Of a stretch of 45,543 nucleotides of DNA, positions 20,758 to 29,590 are shown piece by piece; the first letter of the stretch is position 1, and each line of letters opens with the position of its first letter. The notes under the pieces are model-generated. The model did not search any database, was not told the DNA's origin, and was given only the letters and a program-made list of their open reading frames with translations. This stretch comes from Branchiostoma floridae (taxonomy: Eukaryota; Chordata; Leptocardii; Amphioxiformes; Branchiostomatidae), in assembly GCF_000003815.2 (NCBI RefSeq), contig NC_049988.1, positions 4,442,752 to 4,488,294 on the forward strand, in the 5' to 3' direction. Both the position numbers and the translations under genes were made by a program.

Positions 20758-20883
20758 TTACGTGACTTAATAGAAGGCTGATTAAAACTTCTAAAGTGAC
20801 TATAAAGAAGAATTATGATGAATAAAAAATTATAGAGGTTAGACATACAAAATGGAAATAAGATATTCTGTCAGTTCCATGTA

Positions 20884-21707
20884 CAGTCAAACCTGCCCGA
20901 GCGACCACCTCTTCTCAGCGACCACCTGGCCATTTCGACCGCTTTTTCTCGGTCCCGATTTTTTTTTCCATTGACGTAAGCATTAAGCGACCTTTTCTCA
21001 ACGACCACCTGGCCAACGCGACTGCGACCGCCCAAAATTGGGACACATAACGACCGCATCATTTTCAACCTGGCGATTTTTTATAACTAGCGCGATTTTG
21101 TGCCGAAATCGGCCAGTTTGCGTCGGATTTTGAATGCCATTACAATGTTATTATTATTAAAATTACGTACAGTAAGTATTATAACGTTGGTTATGTTTAA
21201 GTACCTTGAATGTCGACGATTTCATGGCAGTTCTTTTCTTGTTATGAATGACGTTGCCGACTTGCTGTCTTCCAGGGAGAAATTGTATAGCCAACTAAAT
21301 ATAACACTGGTGCATCTAACGACCGTACACGCAGGAATGCAACATGTATAGCACGTACTTCATTGTATGGTAAAAATTCGATTTATAGAAAGTAACGTTA
21401 TATCTTTTTTAGACTAGAGTAGACAGTAGAGTTTCTCTGGCGCAGGTAGGAACGTCCTGATCCAATTTGTCCCAATTTCTGTTCATTTATTAAAATTCAC
21501 CAGGCTTACTGATGATTATTACTTACAGTAACGTTACGTTTTTGCGTGTGTGTGTGTGTGCTTGCTATTTGCCATTTAAAACACAACGGAAACCATTTAT
21601 ACTATGCATCGGGCATGTTTTGAGTCGATACTCTTCTCAGCGACCACCTGTCCAAATCGACCGCTTTTTTCCGGTCCCCCGGGTGGTCGTCTTGGGCAGG
21701 TTTGACT
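20884..21707. mobile_element. TA-flanked element with CAGTCAAACCTG termini, longer relative of 12685
   Basis: The left end CAGTCAAACCTGCCCGAGCG after TA faces GGGCAGGTTTGACTA on the right. A segment with CTCAGCGACCACCTG and TCGACCGCTTTTT occurs next to both ends as direct repeats (about 20913-20945 and 21636-21670). The interior shows no transposase. Confidence 0.6.
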
Positions 21708-21829
21708 ATTTCTTTTATTGAAAATTGCATTAATGCAATACAGATGGCATCCAAAGCAGCAATGCTGATGTTGGGTCTTCTTCTTCTTCGTTGCTGATGT
21801 TGGGTGCCATGATATTACACTATAATGAT

Positions 21830-22041
21830 TACTGTAATTCCTGATTTTTTCACTGTAATGTTATGTTCACGGTTTTCACGGTGACGACTGTAACGTGAAC
21901 ATATCATTACCGATAAAAAATTATTCACAGACTTTTTTTCATGCGCACTTGCCTCGACAGTGAACATTTAGTTCCGAGAACACGTTCAATTTTCTCAGAC
22001 CGTGAAAATTTGGTACCGTGAAGATAAAGTGAATTACAGTA
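21830..22041. mobile_element. TA-flanked MITE, GTGAATTACAGTA family, copy 1
   Basis: The ends TACTGTAATTCCTG and GTGAATTACAGTA are inverted, with the second strong copy at 28977-29187. The interior carries TTCACGGTTTTCACGGTGACGACTGTAACGTGAA-type sequence, which adds internal inverted pairs. Confidence 0.85.
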
Positions 22042-22637
22042 TTTTAGTCAAGTTGTAGTTATCTTTGACAGGTTTCACACTGCATTTTTCATGAGATGAT
22101 TTCAAATCTATCAGGTGTACAGCATCTTGCTTATAATAGCCCACCCAACATACGGTCGGCTCTCAGAACAGTTACAGTCCCAGACAGCAGAGTTTGTGTT
22201 ACACGAACTACACAGCATTATCTTGTCCTTGTATCATGTTTGTCACAAACTCACTGTACTGGAACGTAACGGAAAAGCTCTGTAAATTTGTTTACACAAG
22301 TTTTAAAAAGAGAGAAGAGACTCTGTAGATTTTAGATGGTATAAAATGCAACCTCTTTACACCTATAACATTACATCTAACTTAATGCATTTAGCCCATG
22401 TTGGGCAGGGATATGCAATAGAAATTATTGTCATATATAATTTTAACTCCCTGTCATCACTCATTATCAGAATTTATTATTTAATAAACCTTTGATAGTG
22501 CTTTTCATTGCAAGATTTTGAACAGGATATTCTTTCGTATGGACAAACTTTGATTTGATTTCCTGGTAGCAGGAATCAAGAACTGAAAGTATGCATAGAA
22601 TTGTAAGGTTCTATATTGATGTTCAATACCATTAAGA

Positions 22638-22840
22638 AGAGGGTCTGCATGCTCTTTTACGTAAGGCGTAGGCAGCCTATTTTATTTCCCGTAATTCGTA
22701 GGGAAAACCATCTTATCTACGTAAATCGTAGCGAGGTGACGAAATTTAGCGTAATTGCCTTCCTTGATTTAGCGTAATACGTAGGGGGTTCTCCTGAATT
22801 CAGCGTAAATCGTTGTCAGGACCCCCCATACTGACCCTCT
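22638..22840. mobile_element. small element with a 30-bp-phased GTAAWTCGTAG motif
   Basis: The ends AGAGGGTC and GACCCTCT are inverted and are flanked by AAGA on both sides (22634-22637 and 22841-22844). Inside, the motif GTAAWTCGTAG or a variant starts at 22661, 22691, 22721, 22751, 22774 and 22805, so the first four are spaced exactly 30 bp apart. I do not recognise the family. Confidence 0.6.
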
Positions 22841-23136
22841 AAGAAGGGTGAATATTTTGCACAAGCGTCTATGTTCATTGAATGATACATATCAATGTTG
22901 AATGTGATAAGCAAATTTTGTGTTTTGGTCAAGAAGGTGTCAATCTGATTGGCGCATCATATGTGTCATTGATGCCATAAGCGTACAATAAAATAATATG
23001 TATACACCTTGACTTGTGGATTATGCGATTTTGTATATGGGGGTGTTGCCGGTAACGGTAGAAGATTTGAAGACCTAGAAATCATGCTAAATTTGGAAAG
23101 GCCTGGCCTGCCCATGAATTTAAGGAACAGAAGGGT

Positions 23137-23215
23137 GTGCGTGTGTGATATATATGTTTGTGTGTGTGCGTGCGTGCGCGCGCGCGTGTACACGTGTGTG
23201 TGTTTGTGTGTGTGG
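23137..23215. repeat. (TG)n/(CG)n microsatellite
   Basis: The sequence alternates purine and pyrimidine for about 75 bp, including GCGTGCGTGCGCGCGCGCG, a potential Z-DNA stretch. Confidence 0.85.
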
Positions 23216-23362
23216 ATCACACATGGCCTTAATTTGATTCGGAGCTGAAAGCGAAGTCATTTGTTCAAAGCTTCAATGTTTATTTCATTTAGTCATTCAT
23301 CTATCCATGCATTTATTCCTTCTTTTAATAAAACGCAAAAGTATAACGTAATTACTACAATT

Positions 23363-23396
23363 CAAGAGGTTGTAAGGGGCCTTTTCAACCTCCTTG
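23363..23396. repeat. third CAAGGAGGTT-type hairpin
   Basis: CAAGAGGTTG (23363-23372) faces CAACCTCCTTG (23386-23396) with AAGG/CCTT inside. A further TACCTCCTTGG lies at about 23449. Confidence 0.6.
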
Positions 23397-23459
23397 GTTA
23401 CTAGATACCATATTGAAGAAAGTTAAAATTCTGTGGTATTCATTGATACCTCCTTGGTG

Positions 23460-24640
23460 ATATCAATAAATTTAGCTGATGCACTTCTACAATGATCGCC
23501 CTGCCAAGAAATGAGCAATACGTGAGCTTAGACACGTTCGCAAAACGGTGTGCTCAAAAGCACTACTATCCCCTTAGCTCTTACCTCATGTTTACCCTGA
23601 ACAGTGCATGTGTCATCCCTTTTTATACCCGTGTTCTATTTTTAGAAAGATCCTCGCCCAATCACGTTAAGTCTAGAATTCTACGCTATCCAATCAGAGC
23701 GCCGGATTTGAATGATGGGCGTGGCCCTGACCTTCCCAAATCCTGACCCAGGTCAGCTAACTCATCATGGCTGGCGGGTGAGGTAAGTGCGGGGTTTAGC
23801 ACCCTATTTTCTTATTTTTCTCCCATTTTAGAGAGAAATTGCAGCTCAGAGCGGTGCATTTTAGCTTCATTGCATCTCTGGAGCATTGCAGTGTGCAAAA
23901 AGAGCGATGCAAATGGTGCAAAACAATGCAGACCTGCACGATCAGCTCGGACCTCTCATATGCACAAAGGGGCCTGTGAGGGTATGACAGCTACAAACAG
24001 GGCGAGAAAAATAATATCGCTATTCGGCAGTGTATTTCTGTTCTGTCCGTTTCTTCTGCAATGAAACGATTCTAAAGAGACACACCGTCACATCAGCTTT
24101 GGTTAGGGTTATAGTTTGCTGTCGTTCAGCATAATTAATGTTGATTTGTATATTAATAATGTTTCTTGGCTCTACGTAGCATAGAATATATATATATTTT
24201 CACTACTAGTAGGATATGTGTACTACTAACGTTTAAGCATACGTTTAACGTGAACTTTAGATACCTATGTAGATACCCGAAAACTGAATAAGTGTTTCTT
24301 TCTCCTAACCAAGAAAAGTAATGTTTTGGGCCTGTATCAGTGTATGTTTGTTTGTATCTGTGTGTGTGTGTGCCAGTTTGTGTTTCCACACTGCAGTTTT
24401 TGTTTGGTATGCTAGGTGGTACACTGCAGTTTATGTTTGTTCTACCAGAGGGCATGCCATGACAAGGGGGCGAAGTATGCTATCTCTCGTTTCCTCTTGA
24501 ACTTGAAGTTGTATCTTTTTGTAAACTTCTTGTCAGCGTCATATCTACATTTGTTGTCCGCAACTGGCAGGTATATGGCAAACTTTGAGAAGTCATTTTC
24601 CTTTCTCATCGAAGTGACTGCTCATTAGACATAGGAGAAT
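23460..24640. other. intergenic, nothing recognised
   Basis: Only short frames occur here. I see no exon, no repeat boundary and no RNA gene; a brief (TG)n run lies near 24360. Confidence 0.5.
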
Positions 24641-24646
24641 ACAACT

Positions 24647-24995
24647 CTGTGTATTCTGTGTCACCCGAGGTACTCTTATGCCCGACCGCGGGTAGGATTG
24701 CTTGAAGGCTGGAGGGCGATCAGACCCGTGGGAGGGCTGGAACTTACGGCGATACAGCATACGCCGTGTTGTTTTTCATTTATGTCATAGCCAACTGAGA
24801 AAACACAATTATTTTAATCTAATATCTATTTATTTATTTTAATCTAGAAAACACAATTGTTTTAATCTAAAATCTATTTGTTTATTTCAATCTCTATTAG
24901 ACATACATGTAGTCCATAAATTGCTGGAGTCCATAAATGAAATGAGTGAAATCACAGAAATGCGCCAGAAGTTGAAAATATTTGGTGTCCTCAAA
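24647..24995. repeat. dispersed repeat with GC-rich fold-back head, copy 1
   Basis: The head (24650-24775) has AATACAAC...GTGTATTC at one end and the rough inverse at the other, around a block with GGTAGGAT and GGGAGGGCTGG. It continues with TTTATGTCATA, TGAGAAAACACA and ATGCGCCAGAAGTT. The same order is found at 30581-31240. A 47-bp tandem duplication (24799-24894) is private to this copy. Confidence 0.65.
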
Positions 24996-25139
24996 CCATA
25001 AATTGTAACACCATCAATTCCAATGTCCTCACTTACACTCAAGTCCGAATCCAGTAAGCGCAATCAAAATTTTAAAAGTTTAAGAAATGTTTATGCTTGA
25101 TTGATTTGTACATTCAAGTTGTGCCAAACAAAAAAAAGG

Positions 25140-25182
25140 TAAAATAACCTAAGTAAAATAACGTAAGTAAAATAACCTAAGT
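25140..25182. repeat. 14-bp tandem repeat
   Basis: TAAAATAACCTAAG is repeated three times with one variant (AACGTAAG). Confidence 0.85.
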
Positions 25183-25186
25183 GGCA

Positions 25187-25403
25187 TACTGTAAATGCAA
25201 AAATGTTCGCAGTAATTTATGTTCGCGGTTTTCGCGGTGGCCACTTCACCGTGGATTTAAAACTAAAAGCACCGCAAACATTTTTCCATAGCAGTGAGAG
25301 ACTACAGTGCATGGTGCTGCCGCTAACTTAAAACCGCCACGAAAAGTCCTTTTTCCCGCTACTGTGAAATTAAATCCCTGCAAACTTAAATGTATTTACA
25401 GTA
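25187..25403. mobile_element. TA-flanked MITE with TACTGTAAATGC ends, copy 1
   Basis: TACTGTAAATGC at the left and TGTATTTACAGTA at the right are inverted. The interior has GTTCGCGGTTTTCGCGGTGGC and its inverse pieces. Relatives lie at 26050-26258, about 28734-28950 (inverted) and 35277-35460. Confidence 0.75.
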
Positions 25404-26049
25404 TATTAGTCTTGTTAATTATTAACAGAGGGGGTAGGGTAATTAGATTACATATGGCAGATACATCACACCATGACCCAGAAAAAAGAGTATTGACTAA
25501 ACAATGAAAATGCTTGGTCGAAATGTTTTTTATGTGTAAAAACTGTAAAATAATTCAATTTTAAAGAATCGGTAATGGTGTGATAGACAAGCGACCAATC
25601 GGGAAATCTTGGCCCTTTCACAGTGAAAAGATTTTGAAAATGTTCCGTAGTGAGCCATTCTTTTTTACTGTAGAATGGAAGGTAGAATAGAAAAAAAAAA
25701 TCATTTTTAGGCTACGTAATAAGAAAAACTGTTGGTTTGAGGCCATATCAAAATTTTACATTTAATCTGACACAAGTATATATTAGCTAAGTACTAGTAC
25801 CATTTTGTTGAAAAAAAAAAGCATAATGATCTTCAAGTTAGGGTGGTGGTCGAAATAATTTAAAGCTAAAGTTCGCTAGTTAGAACCCTCAAGTTGGCTT
25901 GATTTTTGCATCATGATGGAGTCCTTTGAATTGTGAACCATCATTGAATCAGTTCAGCCAGGGATCAACATACTGACAACAAGACCATTGTGAAAATTGG
26001 TGATTGTCACATAACACCCATATGAGTCATCCACAAACCACTGTGGATC

Positions 26050-26258
26050 TACTGTGAATTTCAAAATTTCTGCAGTGTTTTAATGTTCGTGGTTTTTGCA
26101 GTTTCATCACAAACTTAAGTGTACCACAAAAAAATGCTTCTACTAAGTTCTACTGTACATGTCTTCTATGCGTGTACACCTTTGCTTGAAAGGCAAACTA
26201 AGAACCACCACAAACAATTTCCATTTTCTTCCCCAGAAACTGAAACTTAGTTACAGTA
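26050..26258. mobile_element. TA-flanked MITE, diverged relative of 25187
   Basis: TACTGTGAATTTC at the left and CTTAGTTACAGTA at the right, with TTCGTGGTTTTTGCAG near the left and CACCACAAACA near the right. Confidence 0.55.
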
Positions 26259-26546
26259 TCTGTTTGGTCAGGTTTGTTAGAAGTAATATCTGCTAACAGC
26301 TGTACTGGTATAGGTCCGGCTTTTTTGGCAATGCCTCAGGGGCGGAGCCGTTGGTATAGCACTGCGATTGATTCGCCAGGAATTCTAAATATTCCACGCA
26401 TCCATACCCTAGGGAATTTGTTTTTGGCTACAATTTGCAGGACCGGCCTTTTTGAACATGGTCAGGCAACATTAGTGGGTATCTGTACTATATTGTCTAT
26501 CTCCAATTTGATCGCTACTCTGTAATTGCGGTCTTGCCCCATGCCC

Positions 26547-27068
26547 CATTTAAAGGGACATAATGTAGAAATATGGCGCCAAAATTTCAAATGTTTTGAA
26601 CTTGAAAATCTCCATTCAGATTGATATTTGCAACTTATTTCTAACTTATCTGCGTCATTTTATCACATTTCTAGTGCTAATTAACGACGTCAAAGTAAGC
26701 CGCGACCAAATTCACTTACTTCCGGGTAGCCTACCGGAAGTAAGCCGACCGTAGATTTCCGAATTGACCGTTGCGGTCGCAGATCTTCGGAGCTTAGCGG
26801 GGACTTTCAACAAACCTCAGTAACGATTCGAGCGAACCACCGAACGCGCTCTAAAGCGCTCGTTGGCTCGCGGCAAGTTGAATAAAATGGCGGACGACTC
26901 AAGCGGCGGAGGGAAGTGCACATATTTCAAGACATCCTCACGGCTCAACAAAGTCGTATCCATACGTTGTAAATATTGCTGTGCAGTGTAATAAGGTAGA
27001 CTCAACTCATAATGTAGAGAAATGACCGAAAACAGTGACTCTATTTTTACATTATGTCCCTTTAAATG
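26547..27068. mobile_element. TTAA-flanked MITE carrying a promoter-like interior
   Basis: A perfect 21-bp inverted repeat (starting CATTTAAAGGGACATAATG) marks both ends. TTAA at each end suggests a TTAA target, as in piggyBac or Kolobok elements. The interior is GC-rich, unlike the flanks and the other MITEs. It holds GGCGCCAAAA (26576, E2F-like) and two opposed ETS sites in ACTTCCGGGTAGCCTACCGG (26729-26748) that continue into GGAAGTAAG. It also holds AAAATGGCGG at 26884-26893, a YY1-like motif overlapping an ATG. There is no transposase. Confidence 0.8.
26887..26991 (+). CDS. 34-codon open frame in the TTAA element, possible captured first exon
   Basis: The ATG lies inside AAAATGGCGG and is followed by Ala-Asp-Asp-Ser-Ser-Gly-Gly-Gly-Lys, a composition common at the N-terminus of housekeeping proteins, then Cys-Thr-Tyr-Phe-Lys, ending in TAA at 26989. 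There is no family match I can name. It may be a fragment of a host first exon captured with its promoter, or chance. Confidence 0.25.
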   Translation: MADDSSGGGKCTYFKTSSRLNKVVSIRCKYCCAV

Positions 27069-27567
27069 TTTCATCCTTTTTAGTATATTCTCCAAGCAGA
27101 GGTTATGCTATGTCTGTTTTTTAATTGTTGACAGTGTTATATTTTCTTTTTTGTTCACCAGTCATACCAGGTCATACTGCATATGAAAATGCTTAAAATA
27201 TGTCCAAAACCAGCTAGAGCCTAACCTCAGCTTGTGTTATTTTGGGAATTGAATATTTCTTCCAAGCAACTTGAAATTGAGATCAGACTTATAAAATGCT
27301 TTTCCGAACCCTAAGCATGCGATTACAAGGACCATGTGATAATTCTGAGCCAAACAGAATATTTATATATAGAATTATAGTTTTAATTACTAGTAGGCAT
27401 ACGTTCCAATGCCAACCAATGATTTCTCCAGTAGCAAGTGCCCGACTAAAGTATTCACCATAACAGGTGCCTCCAATACATCACAATTCTGAACAATACA
27501 CAGTCCTTAAAGTGCTTAGATCAAAGGGGTAAGTGGCAAAAAATAAAAAAAATTGTGGTGGCTTTAA

Positions 27568-27928
27568 AGCCACACCAATTTAATTTCTTGGTTCACGGAT
27601 TCGCTCGCTCCTATTTTTTGGAAAAAAAGATAAAAATGAAAATTACCACTCAGCAAATTTTCACCATTAATGAAACTATTCACCAACTTTCTGGTGTAGC
27701 AAATTGGCCTTTATATTATAAGCTCCTTAAAGTGTGGGTACAGGTGCTGTTAATACACAATAATAGTGTTTTTGTACTTTTTTCAAGCTGAAAACTTTTT
27801 TTCTTTATGTTTTGGATTAGCCGTTACCTTTACCCCAACCATTTTACAATCTTTATTTTTATTTCGCCCTCTCGCTCCGTATTTTTTATGAAAAAATCTG
27901 TGAACCAAGAAATTAAATTGGTGTGGCC
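27568..27928. mobile_element. PIF/Harbinger-like MITE, copy 3
   Basis: Same family as 16782, flanked by TAA (27565-27567 and 27929-27931); the first base of the left terminus is changed. It lies in the opposite orientation to copy 4, about 170 bp away. Confidence 0.88.
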
Positions 27929-28099
27929 TAAGTTTGCTGTTTAAGATTAAGAGGTCACCATAAACCTACAAACATAAAACCACTTGTATAATATAATGTC
28001 AACATTTACAGTATTTGGCAGGGAATCAGTCACAGGAGCAAACATAAAACCACTGTGAAAATGTCAACATTTACAGTATTTGTCAGAGAAGCGATCTTA

Positions 28100-28466
28100 G
28101 GCCACACGAATTTAATTTCTTGGTTCACGGATTTTTTCATAAAAAATATGGAGCGAGAGGGCGAAATAAAAATAAAAATAAGAATTGTAAAATGGTTGGG
28201 GTAAAGGTAACGGCTAATCCAAAACATAAAGAAAAAAAGTTTTCAGCTTGAAAAAAGTACAAAAACACTATTTTTGTACAGTAACAGCACCTGTACCCAC
28301 ACTTTAAGGAGCTTATAATATAAAGGCCAATTTGCTACACCAGAAAGTTGGTGAATGGTTTCATTAATGGTGAAAATTTGCTGAGTGGTAATTTTTATTT
28401 TTATTTTTTTTCCCAAAAAATAGGAGCGAGCGAATCCGTGAACCAAGAAATTAAATCGGTGTGGCC
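28100..28466. mobile_element. PIF/Harbinger-like MITE, copy 4, inverted
   Basis: The interior is the reverse complement of copies 1-3. It is flanked by TTA (28097-28099 and 28467-28469). Between copies 3 and 4, two tandem segments containing AATGTCAACATTTACAGTATTTG are duplicated (about 27975-28085). Confidence 0.88.
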
Positions 28467-28733
28467 TTATGAGCGAACATAAAACCACTGCAAATATTTA
28501 ACAGTTTGCAGTATTTCAAGGCCTTAAGCTGGTTTAGGTCATGCCAAGTTTTATCCCACAGCTGCCCCTTTTCTACAAAGAAGACAGGAAGTGTCTGTTG
28601 GAACATTTTGCCTCAGGTGTTCACAGATAATAGTCTCTATGTTTGGTGTTACGTAAACTATTTGCGGAGGAAGTATGTTAATTAACATTACAAAAGTGAA
28701 AAGCATTGTGTTATTGTCAGCAGAAAAGACTAC

Positions 28734-28950
28734 TCTAAATGTTCGCGGGATTTACTTTCGTGGTACATGTGTAGCAGGAAAATGGAGCGTTCACTATGGT
28801 TTGAAGTTAGCGGTAGCGTCATAAACTGTATTCTCATACTAGAATGGAAAAATGTTTGCGGTGGTTTTAAGTTTGCGGTACGGTGAAGTGGCCACCTCGA
28901 AAACCACAAACATAAAAAATACCGCAAACATTTCTGCATTTATAGTATCA
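28734..28950. mobile_element. relative of the 25187 MITE, inverted
   Basis: It has CGGTGAAGTGGCCACC and ACCGCAAACATTTCTGCATT towards the right and AAATGTTCGCGGG at the left, the inverse order of 25187-25403. The left terminus is decayed. Confidence 0.55.
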
Positions 28951-28976
28951 GGTAAGAAAGAAGAACCATTATTAGT

Positions 28977-29187
28977 TACTGTAATTCCTGATTTTTTCAC
29001 TGTACTTTTATGTTCACGGTTTTCACTGTGACGACTGTAACGTGAACTTATCATTACAGATAACAAATAATTCACTGACTTTTTTTATGCACACCTGCTG
29101 CCATCGTGAACATTTAGTTCAGAGAACAAGTTAAGTTTTCTCAGACCGTGAAAGTTTGGTACCGAGAAGACAAAGTGAATTACAGTA
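28977..29187. mobile_element. TA-flanked MITE, GTGAATTACAGTA family, copy 2
   Basis: Closely similar to 21830-22041 over its full length, with the same TACTGTAATTC and GAATTACAGTA ends. It lies about 200 bp upstream of the first recognisable MRAS transcript sequence. Confidence 0.85.
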
Positions 29188-29396
29188 TCTTACTGTTGTT
29201 TTTGTAGTCTCCATGCACTGCCATGCAGAGGTATGATTTGAAGATGAGACCTTCTTTCTAACCCAACTTTCCACTTGTTAGTAATACTTGATAAATGTTT
29301 ACTCAACAGCTAAATAGTAATAGAATACAAGTGCTATGTATTTTTTTTTGCAAAATATTTATTCTGCTTCTAAAACAAACTTGTTTCTTACTCCAG

Positions 29397-29590
29397 GGCA
29401 TGAGTAGAAGACAAGAATTCTGGGAAATGTTGATAGACGTCCTCACAGCTTTTACGGATATTTCATGGACACAAGATTAGACGTGACACCTGCTTGACTC
29501 TACTGACACAAACTCTACTGAGGGACGCCTTTGACGCTCAGAACAGGACTCTATTTCAAAAAGGACCGCGGAAGGTACGAACGCAAGAAA
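29397..29590 (+). other. probable MRAS 5' UTR with upstream ORF
   Basis: A strong acceptor-like sequence (TTGTTTCTTACTCCAG) ends at 29396, which suggests that a non-coding first exon lies further upstream; I could not place it. A 26-codon upstream ORF runs from ATG 29400 to a TAG at 29478-29480 and ends 110 bases before the main start. No other ATG lies between. Confidence 0.4.

Noticed and set aside
27555-28488. Matching 78-81 codon ORFs at 27555-27791 and 28243-28488
   Set aside because: Both are the same stretch of a non-coding MITE in opposite orientation; MITE copies at 16782 and 20396 do not keep the frame.
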